NCBI GenBank assembly: GCA_037414955.1
Contig: JBBEWH010000039.1
Coordinates: 1 to 64,000 of the forward strand
DNA length: 64,000 bases
From: Phytohabitans sp037414955
Lineage (GTDB): Bacteria; Actinomycetota; Actinomycetes; Mycobacteriales; Micromonosporaceae
Reading direction: 5' to 3'
The number at the start of each line of letters is the position of its first letter. Within the stretch, counting starts at the first letter, position 1. A model generated the notes under the pieces. That model worked only from the letters and a program-made list of their open reading frames with translations, was not told the DNA's origin and did not search any database. Positions 45,813 to 53,745 of the stretch are shown piece after piece. The position numbers were made by a program, and so were the translations under genes.

Positions 45813-47318
45813 GTGTCTACGCTGCGCGACCTGGTCGAAGAGCACACGAGCTTGCGGCCGGCCGATATCGACCACCTGCACCGGCTAGCCGGCGACTGGC
45901 AGCTCTTGGCGGACCTGTCGTTCGCCGACCTGCTGCTGTGGGTGCCGACCAACGGCACCGACACGTTCTTGTGCGTCGCGCAGGTGCGGCCGACGACCGC
46001 GCCGACCGCGTACCAGGACGACCAGGTCGGCCGGGTCGTGGGCGGGCCCGAGGTCGGGCACCTGACGATCGCCTGCCACCAGGGGCGCATCTGGCGCGAG
46101 GGCGACCCGGTCTGGTACGGCGACGTGCCGGCCCGCCACGAGGCCATCCCGGTGCGGTTGCGCGACGAGGAGGGTGAGCCGGGCGACGTGATCGCGGTGA
46201 TCGGGCGGGACACCAACCTCTCCACCGCCCGGACGCCCAGCCAGCTCGAACTCAACTACCTCACCACGGCCGACGACCTGGCGCAGATGGTGTCCGACGG
46301 CACGTTCCCGCCGGCCCGGCACCGCGGCGAGACCACCTCCGCGCCCCGGGTCGGTGACGGCCTGATCCGGCTCGACGCCAGCGGCAAGGTGACCTACGCG
46401 AGCCCGAACGCGCAGTCCGCGTTCCGCCGGCTGGGCTTCTCCTCGCACCTCGTCGGTGAGGACCTCGCCGCGCTGTCCGCGCGGCTGGCCGACGACCCGC
46501 TCGAGGGCACCGACGCGTCCGCTCGCATCCTGGCGGCGCTCGGCGGGGAGTCGCCGTCCCGCAAGGAGATCGAGGCGCGCGGCGCCACCGTGCTCACCCG
46601 CGCGCTGCCGCTGATGCCCGCCGGGGTACCCATCGGCGCCCTCGTGCTGGTGCGCGACGTCACCGAGGTGCGGCTGCGCGACCGGGCGCTGGTCACCAAG
46701 GACGCCACCATCCGTGAGATCCATCACCGGGTGAAGAACAACCTCCAGACCGTCGCCGCGCTGCTGCGCCTCCAGGCCCGCCGCGTCGAGGTGGCGGCCG
46801 CGAAGAACGCGCTGGAGGAGTCGGTACGCCGGGTGGCGTCGATCGCACTCGTGCACGAGACCCTGTCGATGTCGAACGACGAGGCGGTGGAGTTCGACGG
46901 CATCGTCGACCGGGTCGCGGCGGCCGCCGCCGAGGTCGGCACCACCGCGTCCAATGTGGCCATGCGGCGCACGGGCACGTTCGGTGTGCTCCAGGCCGAG
47001 ATCGCCACGTCGCTGGTGATGGTGCTCAACGAGCTGCTCATCAACGCCGTCGAGCACGGCTTCCCGGAGATCGACGGGGAGGGTGCGGACGGCGAGGTGG
47101 TGGTGTCCGCGCATCGGCAGCGCAAGCAGCTGCACGTCACCGTGGCCGACAACGGCGCCGGCCTGCCCGCGGATTTCGACGCGGAGAAGGGCGGCCGGCT
47201 GGGCCTGCAGATCGTGCGGGCGCTGGTCACGGGCGAACTGCGCGGCACGATCGACATCCGCGCCGGGGAGCACGGCGGCACCGAGGCCACCATCGTCGTC
47301 CCGCTCACCAAACGCTAA
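45813..47318 (+). CDS. pdtaS: Sensor histidine kinase, PdtaS type
   Basis: A 501-residue soluble histidine kinase. A GAF domain (about 1-150), a PAS domain (about 180-290) and a HisKA_2 dimerisation domain with the phosphoacceptor histidine in REIHHRVKNNLQTVAALLRL (near residue 307), then the ATPase domain with LNELLINAVEHGFP (N box) and VADNGAGLPADFD (G1). This layout and the HisKA_2 motif match PdtaS of mycobacteria, which acts with the RNA-binding regulator PdtaR. The partner gene is not in the window. WhiB1 is encoded close by in both genera (here 6 kb away). GTG 45813 is the start. Confidence 0.92.
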   Translation: MSTLRDLVEEHTSLRPADIDHLHRLAGDWQLLADLSFADLLLWVPTNGTDTFLCVAQVRPTTAPTAYQDDQVGRVVGGPEVGHLTIACHQGRIWREGDPVWYGDVPARHEAIPVRLRDEEGEPGDVIAVIGRDTNLSTARTPSQLELNYLTTADDLAQMVSDGTFPPARHRGETTSAPRVGDGLIRLDASGKVTYASPNAQSAFRRLGFSSHLVGEDLAALSARLADDPLEGTDASARILAALGGESPSRKEIEARGATVLTRALPLMPAGVPIGALVLVRDVTEVRLRDRALVTKDATIREIHHRVKNNLQTVAALLRLQARRVEVAAAKNALEESVRRVASIALVHETLSMSNDEAVEFDGIVDRVAAAAAEVGTTASNVAMRRTGTFGVLQAEIATSLVMVLNELLINAVEHGFPEIDGEGADGEVVVSAHRQRKQLHVTVADNGAGLPADFDAEKGGRLGLQIVRALVTGELRGTIDIRAGEHGGTEATIVVPLTKR

Positions 47319-47323
47319 CTCCC

Positions 47324-47336
47324 CATGATCAAGGCA
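47324..47336. repeat. Family A palindrome, left half only
   Basis: CCATGATCAAGGCA after the pdtaS stop is the end of a left arm, then unrelated sequence. It lies between convergent genes. Confidence 0.55.
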
Positions 47337-47418
47337 CAGCCCTTCGGGCGCCGGTCAATCGCCGTCGGGCGCGTTGTGTCCCTCTCCAGGCCGTGGGCAA
47401 TGACGCCAGTGCGAATGG

Positions 47419-48834
47419 TCAGGGCAGAGGTGGGGTTTGGGTGAGGAGGGCGACCGTCAGGCCGGGGACGGTCCAGGTCTGGGCCACCAGGTACGCCTGC
47501 CGGAGCGCCGCCGCCTTGTGCCGCTCCATCGGCCGCAGCGGGTCCTTCTGCTCGCCGAGCGCCACCACCCACACCCGCTCGACGCCCGCCAGGCACTCGG
47601 CGGGACGGTCGCAGTCGGTGGCCCACAGGCTGCCCGACTCGGTGCGGCTCTGCCGCAGCAGGACGTCCCGCGGGCGCGGGCCGTCGCGCAGGTGGTAGTC
47701 CATTCCGGTGTCCAGGAACCGCCAGCCGCCGCGCGGGGCGTACACGATGGTGTCGCCGGGTTGTTGCCGGCCCTCGACGATGTCGGCGGCGGCCGCGTAG
47801 TCCAGCGGTCCGCGGGCGTCTCTCGACTCCCGGATGGCGCGCTGGTCGGGCCCGCTGATCGCGAGGAACGCCGCGAGCACCACGAGCGCGCCGCGCAGGC
47901 GCGTGGTGGCGAGGGCGGCGCCGCCGAGGACGCACAGGAACGGCAGCGTGAAGGTCAGGTACCGGGGTACCCAGACCTGCGTCGCCTGGCCGGCGCTCCA
48001 CAGGATGATCACGGGCAGCGCGGCGCAGGCGGCCAGGGCGGCGCCCCGCCGGGCGTGCGCGGCCCAGCCCAGCGCGGCCAGGCCGATCGTGATGCCGGCG
48101 AGCAGCGCCGAGCGGAACACGAGTCTGGGCACGGTGAGCAGGTCGCCGACGGAGGGTGTGGCCACCCACTCCAACTGCTGGCTGTGCTGGGTGCTGCCCT
48201 CGATGGCGAGCGGCAGCAGGAGCAGGCCGGCGGCGCCCACGCTCGCCAGCCAGTACCACGACGCGCGCCGCCACGGGAGGAGGGCGAAGATGGCGTGGCC
48301 GGCCACCACGGTGACGGCGATCAGGTGGCTGAGGCCGGTGGCGGTGACCGCGGCGGCGTACCCGATCCAGCGCAGCCAGGACGGCGCCTCCAGCGCGCGG
48401 ATCAGCAGGTAGGTGGCCAGCACCGCGAAGAAGGTGGCGAAGGCGTACGAACGGGCCTCCTGGCCGTACCGGGAGATGCCGGGGATGATCGCGAACAGCA
48501 AGCCCGCGAGGAGGCCGACCGGCGCCTCGAAGAGGCGCTTGCCGATCATGCCGACGAGCGCCGCGGCGCCGGTCATGCACAGCACGCTGGGCAGCCGGAG
48601 CGCCAGCGCCGAATCGCCGAAGACAGCGATCCAATAGTGCATGAAAAGGTAGTACGCTCCGGAAACGGCATCAATGTTGCGAACGAGGTCGAAAAGCTCC
48701 CCCGGGGAGCGGGTAGCCGCGCTCCAGGTGGCCATTTCGTCGCGCCAGAGCTGGGTCGACGTCATGCCGAACCCGGTGATGGTCAGCGTCGCCGCGGCCG
48801 GAACAAGCGCGTAATAGTTGCGGAGCACGACCAT
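47419..48834 (-). CDS. GT-C-fold glycosyltransferase (PMT/GT39-like)
   Basis: About 471 residues with roughly ten membrane helices. The first external loop has the acidic motif QLWRDEMATWSAAT, as in GT39/GT83 transferases, and a second loop YGQEARSYAFATF typical of the family. They move sugars from polyprenyl phosphates to proteins or cell-wall polymers outside the cell; the mannosyl-lipid synthase at 23.9 kb could supply the donor (inference). ATG 48834. Confidence 0.85.
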   Translation of the reverse strand: MVVLRNYYALVPAAATLTITGFGMTSTQLWRDEMATWSAATRSPGELFDLVRNIDAVSGAYYLFMHYWIAVFGDSALALRLPSVLCMTGAAALVGMIGKRLFEAPVGLLAGLLFAIIPGISRYGQEARSYAFATFFAVLATYLLIRALEAPSWLRWIGYAAAVTATGLSHLIAVTVVAGHAIFALLPWRRASWYWLASVGAAGLLLLPLAIEGSTQHSQQLEWVATPSVGDLLTVPRLVFRSALLAGITIGLAALGWAAHARRGAALAACAALPVIILWSAGQATQVWVPRYLTFTLPFLCVLGGAALATTRLRGALVVLAAFLAISGPDQRAIRESRDARGPLDYAAAADIVEGRQQPGDTIVYAPRGGWRFLDTGMDYHLRDGPRPRDVLLRQSRTESGSLWATDCDRPAECLAGVERVWVVALGEQKDPLRPMERHKAAALRQAYLVAQTWTVPGLTVALLTQTPPLP

Positions 48835-48925
48835 AGACACGTGAAACGTGTGAGCCTGGTTGCATCCCGCCCGTCATCTGGGACGTCAGGTGGTTCCTCC
48901 CCGCGCACTGTGGCAGCATAGTGAC

Positions 48926-49024
48926 GTGACCGTTGCTGAGCGCCGTTCCGTGTCGCTGGGGTTGACCACCCGGCGTCACGTTGACTACGGCCGCGTGCGC
49001 AGCGCCATGTGTCCGGCTCACTGA
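48926..49024 (+). CDS. Putative sulfur-responsive leader peptide
   Basis: A 32-residue peptide (GTG start, TGA stop) whose second half reads TTRRHVDYGRVRSAMCPAH. The pattern R-R-H-V-D-x-x-R-V-x-S-A-x-C is that of the small leader peptides found before sulfur genes in actinomycetes. The single cysteine near the end could let translation sense cysteine supply. A shorter start at GTG 48950 is possible. It lies 112 bp upstream of the sulfite reductase start and is separate from it. Confidence 0.75.
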   Translation: MTVAERRSVSLGLTTRRHVDYGRVRSAMCPAH

Positions 49025-49079
49025 CGTGCCCGTAACAGTTATTACCGGGCGCGCACCAGGCCGGCCTTCCTAAAAACGC

Positions 49080-49130
49080 CGTCCTCTCTGTGCGCGTCCC
49101 CCCACGACGAAAGCACAGACCGGGAGGACG
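49080..49130 (+). promoter_or_regulatory. Hairpin sequestering the sulfite reductase SD
   Basis: CGTCCTCTCTGTGC (49080-49093) pairs perfectly with GCACAGA (49113-49119) and GAGGACG (49124-49130), with CCGG bulged. The 3' arm includes most of the Shine-Dalgarno GGGAGGA before ATG 49137, so translation should be low while it is folded. Translation through the leader peptide could alter the folding (inference). Confidence 0.65.
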
Positions 49131-49136
49131 CCCGTC

Positions 49137-50825
49137 ATGGCGGTCACCAGCTCAGGCCGACCGGCCGCACGCCCGCGCAAGGCGCGCGGTGAAGGGCAGT
49201 GGGCGCTCGGGCACCGCGAGCCGCTCAACCCCAACGAGCGCACCAAGAAAGACGACAACCCGCTGAACGTGCGGGCGCGCATCGAGAACATCTACGCCCA
49301 TCGCGGCTTCGCCTCGATCGACCCGCAGGACCTCCGCGGCCGGTTCCGGTGGTGGGGGCTCTACACGCAGCGCAAGCCCGGGATCGACGGCGGCCGCACC
49401 GCCGTGCTCGAGCCGCACGAGCTCGACGACGAGTACTTCATGTTGCGCATCCGGGTCGACGGCGGCCAGCTCGACCTCGACCAGTTGCGCGCCATCGCGG
49501 ACATCTCCCAGCGATACGCGCGGGACACCGCCGACATCACCGACCGGCAGAACATCCAGCTCCACTGGATCCGGGTCGAGGACATGCCGGCGATCTGGCA
49601 GCAGCTGGAGGCGGTCGGGCTCTACACCACCGAGGCCTGCGGCGACTGCCCGCGGGTGGTGCTGGGCAGCCCGGTCGCCGGCATCGCGGCCGACGAGAAG
49701 CTCGACGCCACCCCGGCGATCCGGGAGATCGTCGACCGCTACATCGGCCTGCCGGAGTTCTCCAACCTGCCGCGGAAGTTCAAGTCGTCGATCTCGTGGC
49801 TCGCCGACATGCCCTACGAGGTGAACGACATCTCGTTCCTCGGCGTCGACCACCCGGAATACGGCCTGGGCTTCGACCTGTGGGTCGGCGGCGGCCTGTC
49901 CACCAACCCGATGCTCGCGCAGCGGCTCGGCGTGTGGGTGCCGCTCGCCGAGGTGCCCGAGGTGTGGGCGGGCGTGGTCGGCGTGTTCCGCGACTACGGC
50001 TACCGCCGCCTGCGGCACCGCGCCCGGTTGAAGTTCCTGGTCGCCGACTGGGGCGTGGAGAAGTTCCGCGAGATCTTGGAGAAGGAATACCTCGGCCGCG
50101 GCCTGATCGACGGCCCCGCGCCGGAGCTGCCCGACCGCCCCATCGACCACATCGGCGTGCACGCGCAGCGCGACGGCAAGTTCTACGTCGGGGCCACCCC
50201 GATCGTCGGTCGCGTCTCCGGCACCCAGCTGGCGCAGCTCGCCGACGTGGTGGCGGCGCACGGCAGCGAGCGGGTGCGGCTCACGCCGTACCAGAAGCTG
50301 CTGGTGCTCGACGTCGCGCAGGACCAGGTCGACGGCCTGGTGTCCGCGCTGCGCGGGATCGGTCTGGAGCCCCACCCGTCCGCGTGGCGGCGGGGCACGA
50401 TGGCCTGCACCGGCATCGAGTTCTGCAAGCTGGCGATCGTCGAGACCAAGCAGCGCGGCGAGGAGCTGGTGGCCCGGCTCGAAGAGCGGCTGCGCGACAT
50501 GGACGCCGACATCACCATCCACATCAACGGCTGCCCGAACGCCTGCGCCCGCACCCAGACCGCCGACATCGGCCTCAAGGGCCAGATCGTCATGGGTCCG
50601 GACGGCCAGCAGGTCGAGGGCTTCCAGGTCCACCTGGGCGGCGGCCTCGGCATGGCCAAGGGCCAGACGGCCGGGTTCGGGCGCAAGCTCCGCGGTCTGA
50701 AGACGACCGCGGTGGAGCTTCCGGAGTACGTCGAGCGCCTGGCCCGCAACTACCTGGCTGGTCGCACCGAGGGTGAGGCGTTCGCCCAGTGGGTCATGAG
50801 GGTCGACGAGGAGGCATTGCGATGA
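49137..50825 (+). CDS. Assimilatory sulfite (nitrite) reductase, ferredoxin type
   Basis: A 562-residue siroheme and 4Fe-4S enzyme. The cluster cysteines are C-x5-C in MACTGIEFCKLAI (near residues 424-430) and C-x3-C in INGCPNACARTQ (near 465-469); TTEACGDCPR holds the residues near the siroheme. It reduces sulfite to sulfide using ferredoxin. The cysH partner downstream makes sulfite reductase the better call than nitrite reductase. Its stop overlaps the next start (ATGA). Confidence 0.93.
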   Translation: MAVTSSGRPAARPRKARGEGQWALGHREPLNPNERTKKDDNPLNVRARIENIYAHRGFASIDPQDLRGRFRWWGLYTQRKPGIDGGRTAVLEPHELDDEYFMLRIRVDGGQLDLDQLRAIADISQRYARDTADITDRQNIQLHWIRVEDMPAIWQQLEAVGLYTTEACGDCPRVVLGSPVAGIAADEKLDATPAIREIVDRYIGLPEFSNLPRKFKSSISWLADMPYEVNDISFLGVDHPEYGLGFDLWVGGGLSTNPMLAQRLGVWVPLAEVPEVWAGVVGVFRDYGYRRLRHRARLKFLVADWGVEKFREILEKEYLGRGLIDGPAPELPDRPIDHIGVHAQRDGKFYVGATPIVGRVSGTQLAQLADVVAAHGSERVRLTPYQKLLVLDVAQDQVDGLVSALRGIGLEPHPSAWRRGTMACTGIEFCKLAIVETKQRGEELVARLEERLRDMDADITIHINGCPNACARTQTADIGLKGQIVMGPDGQQVEGFQVHLGGGLGMAKGQTAGFGRKLRGLKTTAVELPEYVERLARNYLAGRTEGEAFAQWVMRVDEEALR

Positions 50826-50977
50826 GTGAGCGCGCGGCACCTCTGTACTGCCCGTACTGCGGGGAAGAAGACCTCCGCCCCTCCGAGGAGGGCCACGGCG
50901 CGTGGGAGTGCCACTCCTGTGCGCGCGTCTTCTCGGTCAAATTCATCGGCTTGGTGCGAAAGGCGGTAGCGCGATGA
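50822..50977 (+). CDS. Small zinc-ribbon protein of the sulfur operon
   Basis: A 51-residue protein with two CxxC knuckles (LYCPYCGEEDLR and WECHSCARVFSV), so it probably binds one zinc ion. It lies between sulfite reductase and cysH with overlapping start and stop at both ends. Such small proteins are conserved at this place in actinobacteria; role unknown. ATG 50822 has GAGGAGG 7 bases upstream. Confidence 0.85.
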   Translation: MSERAAPLYCPYCGEEDLRPSEEGHGAWECHSCARVFSVKFIGLVRKAVAR

Positions 50978-51729
50978 GTCCCGTGAGTGCTCTCAATCTC
51001 GGACTCGTGACCCCCGGCCCGCGTGTTTCGCCGGCGGGGTCGCGGGCCGACGAGCTGCGCTCGTTGGCTGAGGAGGCCGGCCGTGAGCTCGAAGGCGCCC
51101 CGGCGGAGGAGATCGCGCGGTGGGCGGCCGAGACGTTCGGTGCGCGGTTCTGCGTGACCAGCTCGATGGCCGACGCGGTGCTCGCCCACGTGGTCTCGCG
51201 GGTGGCGCCCGGCGTCGACGTCATCTTCCTGGACACCGGGCTGCACTTCCCCGAGACGCTGAAGGTGCGCGACACGGTGGCGCGGACGATGCCGGTCAAC
51301 GTGCGGTCCATCCGGCCCCGGCTGACCGTGGGCCAGCAGGACGGCGAATACGGGCCGCGGCTGTTCAACAAGAACCCCGACGAGTGCTGCTTCCTGCGCA
51401 AGGTCGAGCCGCTGGAGCGGGCGCTCGCCGACTACGACGCGTGGGCCGCCGGCCTGCGGCGGGACGAGTCGCCGACCCGGGCCAACACGCCGGTGGTGGC
51501 GTTCGACCCGAAGCGCGGCAAGGTCAAGGTCAACCCGATCGCGGCGTGGAGCCAGGCCGACGTCGACGCGTACATCTCCCGGTGGAACGTGCCGGTCAAC
51601 GAGCTGTTCAAGCGGGGATACGGGTCGATCGGCTGCTGGCCGTGCACCCGGCGCACCAAGGCCGGCGAAGACGCGCGGGCCGGCCGCTGGGCCATGTTCG
51701 AGAAGACCGAATGCGGGCTGCATGTCTAA
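50974..51729 (+). CDS. cysH: Adenylyl-sulfate/phosphoadenylyl-sulfate reductase
   Basis: A 251-residue reductase that turns (phospho)adenylyl sulfate into sulfite. The 4Fe-4S cysteines typical of the APS-using type are present: CC in NPDECCFLRK and C-x2-C in IGCWPCTRR; the catalytic cysteine is in KTECGLHV at the C-terminus. The nucleotide loop TSSMADAVLAH is near residue 67. ATG 50974 overlaps the stop of the zinc-ribbon gene. No cysD or cysN gene is in the window. Confidence 0.95.
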   Translation: MSPVSALNLGLVTPGPRVSPAGSRADELRSLAEEAGRELEGAPAEEIARWAAETFGARFCVTSSMADAVLAHVVSRVAPGVDVIFLDTGLHFPETLKVRDTVARTMPVNVRSIRPRLTVGQQDGEYGPRLFNKNPDECCFLRKVEPLERALADYDAWAAGLRRDESPTRANTPVVAFDPKRGKVKVNPIAAWSQADVDAYISRWNVPVNELFKRGYGSIGCWPCTRRTKAGEDARAGRWAMFEKTECGLHV

Positions 51730-51735
51730 TGCTTT

Positions 51736-51791
51736 CGTGATCAAGGCGTCCCTCACGCCATTAGAGCTACGTGAGGGACGCCTTGATCATG
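51736..51791. repeat. Family A palindrome, full copy
   Basis: Inner arm CTCACGCCA on the left and TACGTGAGG on the right, outer arms conserved (left starts CGTGATC rather than CATGATC). It lies between cysH and the chelatase gene, both on the plus strand, 7 bp after the cysH stop. Confidence 0.85.
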
Positions 51792-51840
51792 GTGTTCTTG
51801 GGCGTGGTGTTCTGGGGTGCGGCGTCTTTGGGCGTGCGCG

Positions 51841-52746
51841 ATGACGCCGATCGTGCTGGTCGTGCACGGCAGCCGCGACCCGCGTGCGGCTCGGGCGACG
51901 CGGGCGCTGGTCCGCGCGGTCGCCGCGGCCCGCCCGGGCGTCGACGTGCGCGCCTCCTACCTCGACCACACGCTGCCCCGCCCCGGCCAGGTGCTCGCCG
52001 CGCTGGCCGCTGACGGCCACGACCGGGTGACGCTGGTGCCGCTGCTGCTGACCGCCGCCTACCACGGTCGGGTCGACGTGCCCGACGCGGTGCGGGCCGC
52101 GCGCGCCACCCTCCCGCTCGACGTGGCGGTGACCGACGTGCTGGGTCCGGTCGGGGACGAGGTGCCCGAGCTGCTGATCGCCGGCCTGACCCGCCGGCTC
52201 GCCACCGCCTGCGCCCAGGCCGGGTTAGCCCCCGCCGCCCGGCGATCCGCGCCCGGCGTCGCCGCCGGCTGGACAGGGTCCGGGTCTGGTGTGGCCGCCG
52301 GGTGGGCAGGGTCCGCATCTGGTGGTGCCGCCGCCTGGGCGGGATCTCCGTCCAACGTCGCCGCCGGCTCGGCAGGGTCGGCCTTCGACGCGGTGGTGGT
52401 CGCTGCCGCCGGCACCCGGGACGCCGCCGCTCGGGAGACCGTGGTGCGCGCCGCCGATGCGCTGGGCGCCGCGCTGGGCGTGCCGACGACGGTGGCGTAC
52501 GCGTCCGCCGCACCGCCCACCGGAGCGGAGGCGGTCGCCGAACTGCGTGCCCGGGGCGCCCGGCGGATCGCGGTGGCGGGGTACTTCCTGGCACCCGGCC
52601 AGCTCTACGACACGGTGACCAGCTCAGCGCGGGCGGCGGGCGCGATTGCGGTGGCCGAGCCACTCGAAGACGCCTGGGAGATCGCCCACCTAGTCCTCTC
52701 CCGCGCCAACACCGCCCCCACCACCCCCCAAACCGCCGCCGCATAA
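51841..52746 (+). CDS. Sirohydrochlorin ferrochelatase-like protein (CbiX/SirB)
   Basis: A 301-residue two-domain chelatase. The N-terminal domain starts PIVLVVHGSRDPRA and has a metal-binding histidine in LLLTAAYHGRVDVP; the C-terminal domain starts AFDAVVVAAAGTRDAAAR. It inserts iron into sirohydrochlorin, giving siroheme for the sulfite reductase. Between the domains (about 140-183) is a four-fold 11-residue repeat, VAAGWTGSGSG-like, encoded by 33-bp DNA repeats; it makes the protein about 50 residues longer than usual. Confidence 0.88.
   Translation: MTPIVLVVHGSRDPRAARATRALVRAVAAARPGVDVRASYLDHTLPRPGQVLAALAADGHDRVTLVPLLLTAAYHGRVDVPDAVRAARATLPLDVAVTDVLGPVGDEVPELLIAGLTRRLATACAQAGLAPAARRSAPGVAAGWTGSGSGVAAGWAGSASGGAAAWAGSPSNVAAGSAGSAFDAVVVAAAGTRDAAARETVVRAADALGAALGVPTTVAYASAAPPTGAEAVAELRARGARRIAVAGYFLAPGQLYDTVTSSARAAGAIAVAEPLEDAWEIAHLVLSRANTAPTTPQTAAA
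52258..52386 (+). repeat. 33-bp tandem repeat inside the chelatase gene
   Basis: Nearly four units encode an 11-residue repeat rich in Gly, Ala, Ser and Trp that links the two chelatase domains. The units have diverged (W/S, T/A), so it is not very recent. The length is a multiple of three, so the frame is kept. Confidence 0.8.
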
Positions 52747-52804
52747 CCCCCCGCCCTGCCCCCGGGCCCTGGCCCTTCGGGCCCTCTTCTGCTCGCCGAT
52801 TTCT

Positions 52805-52869
52805 CGCCGATCAAGGGCTTGGGCACGTGGTTTGATCTCTCTTCCATGTGCGTAGGCCCTTGATCGGCG
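52805..52869. repeat. Palindrome (family C)
   Basis: Left arm CGCCGATCAAGGGCTTGGGC and right arm ending GCCCTTGATCGGCG pair at 22 of 26 positions around a 13-base loop. The right arm shares CGTAGGCCCTTGATCG-like sequence with the motif at 6270-6293. Confidence 0.7.
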
Positions 52870-52889
52870 TGGATTTCCTTGATCGACTC

Positions 52890-52987
52890 GGCGCGGGCGG
52901 CGCGGGCGGCGCGGGCGGCGCGGGCGGCGCGGGCGGCGCGGGCGGCGCGGGCGGCGCGGGCGGCGCGGGCGGCGCGGGCGGCGCGGG
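52890..52987. repeat. GGCGCGGGC tandem repeat
   Basis: About eleven identical 9-bp units, GGCGCGGGC, without variation. Such a pure GC tract is likely variable in length and may be hard to sequence. It directly follows the family C palindrome. Confidence 0.95.
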
Positions 52988-53143
52988 GCCGGGCCGGTCC
53001 GGGGTCCGGGTGCCGCGTACGCTCGTCGATCTTGCGCTCATCGTCGCGATGCCCTGCGATCAAGAAGCCTTGCCCCTTCGGGTCGCCCGCGGGCGGGCGA
53101 AACTCCCGGCACACCCCCGAGGACCGCCTTGATCGTTGGCGGA

Positions 53144-53232
53144 CCGGGGGAGATCAACACAACTTCCAGAAAGTCGGGGTATCCGCGCGGCAGGACACCC
53201 CAACTTCCTGGAACTTGTGTTGATCTCCCCGG
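53144..53232. repeat. Long inverted repeat (family D)
   Basis: Left arm starts CCGGGGGAGATCAACACAAC and the right arm ends GTTGATCTCCCCGG, pairing imperfectly over about 40 bp each around a short centre. A shorter GGAGATCAAC occurs again near 53280. Confidence 0.7.
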
Positions 53233-53369
53233 TGCTCGCGGGTACGAGTCTCGTCGCAGGGTCCACCGTCGTGGTACGGAGATCAACTCGGAGCGATACG
53301 TCCTTGATCGCGCGGAAAGCGGGGTGTACGCCCGTGATCCACCGCGGCCACCCACCGTGAGTCGCCCCT

Positions 53370-53429
53370 CTCATGATCGAGGCGTCCTTCGCGTAGCGAG
53401 AACTACATGAAGGACGCCTTGATCATGAG
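53370..53429. repeat. Family A palindrome, diverged full copy
   Basis: Outer arms CTCATGATC and GATCATGAG pair; the inner left arm TTCGCGTAG and inner right CTACATGAA pair only partly. It lies just before the whiB1 terminator. Confidence 0.8.
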
Positions 53430-53436
53430 ACAGCAA

Positions 53437-53467
53437 AACGCCCCGGGGGACATGCGTCCGGGGCGTT
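53437..53467 (-). terminator. Terminator of whiB1
   Basis: AACGCCCCGG (53437-53446) and CCGGGGCGTT (53458-53467) form a perfect 10-bp stem with an 11-base loop, 23 bp after the whiB1 stop on the minus strand. On that strand it is followed by a T-rich stretch (TTGCTGTCT). Confidence 0.8.
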
Positions 53468-53490
53468 GATGCTGTGGGGTGGTCTGGTTG

Positions 53491-53745
53491 TCAGGCGGAG
53501 TGAGCGCGGACCCGCAGGCCGCCGCGACGCTTGACAGCGCGCCGTTCTTCTTCGCTCATTCCGCCCCAGACGCCGGCGTCCTGACCGGAGTCGAGCGCCC
53601 ACTGCAGACACTCGTCGGTCGCGGGGCAGCGCCGGCAGACGGCCTTGGCCTGCTCAACCTGCAAGAGCGCAGGACCGGACGTCCCGATCGGGAAGAACAG
53701 CTCCGGGTCCTCGTCTCGGCAGGCAGCATGGTGGCGCCAGTCCAT
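53491..53745 (-). CDS. whiB1: WhiB1-type transcriptional regulator
   Basis: An 84-residue WhiB protein. The cluster cysteines are in HHAACRDEDPELFFP, then VCRRCPATDECLQWAL (C-x2-C-x5-C), followed by GVWGGMSEEERRAVKRR and the basic GGLRVRAHSA tail of WhiB1. In mycobacteria WhiB1 is an essential NO-sensing 4Fe-4S protein that binds the main sigma factor. ATG 53745 follows AAGGAGTG at 8 bases. The long upstream spacer holds a CRP-like site, as known for mycobacterial whiB1. Confidence 0.93.
   Translation of the reverse strand: MDWRHHAACRDEDPELFFPIGTSGPALLQVEQAKAVCRRCPATDECLQWALDSGQDAGVWGGMSEEERRAVKRRGGLRVRAHSA

Larger units (their letters stand above)
48841..49136. other. Leader region of the sulfur-assimilation operon
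   Basis: The 296-bp spacer between the divergent glycosyltransferase and sulfite reductase genes holds a short leader peptide gene (48926-49024) and, before the reductase start, a hairpin that masks the ribosome binding site. This architecture suggests control by cysteine or sulfur supply. Confidence 0.65.
52747..53490. other. 744-bp spacer dense in palindromes and tandem repeats
   Basis: No gene is convincing here. In order: a GATC-containing palindrome (52805-52869), an 11-unit GC tandem repeat (52890-52987), a long inverted repeat (53144-53232), a full family A copy (53370-53429) and the whiB1 terminator (53437-53467). Frames through the tandem repeat encode only Gly-Ala-Gly or Ala-Ala-Arg and are artefacts. 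Confidence 0.7.

Noticed and set aside
52890..52987. Possible CRISPR-like array
   Set aside because: Units are 9 bp, contiguous and without spacers.
52811..53223. Frames with poly(Gly-Ala-Gly) or poly(Ala-Ala-Arg)
   Set aside because: They are translations of the GGCGCGGGC tandem repeat in different frames and strands.
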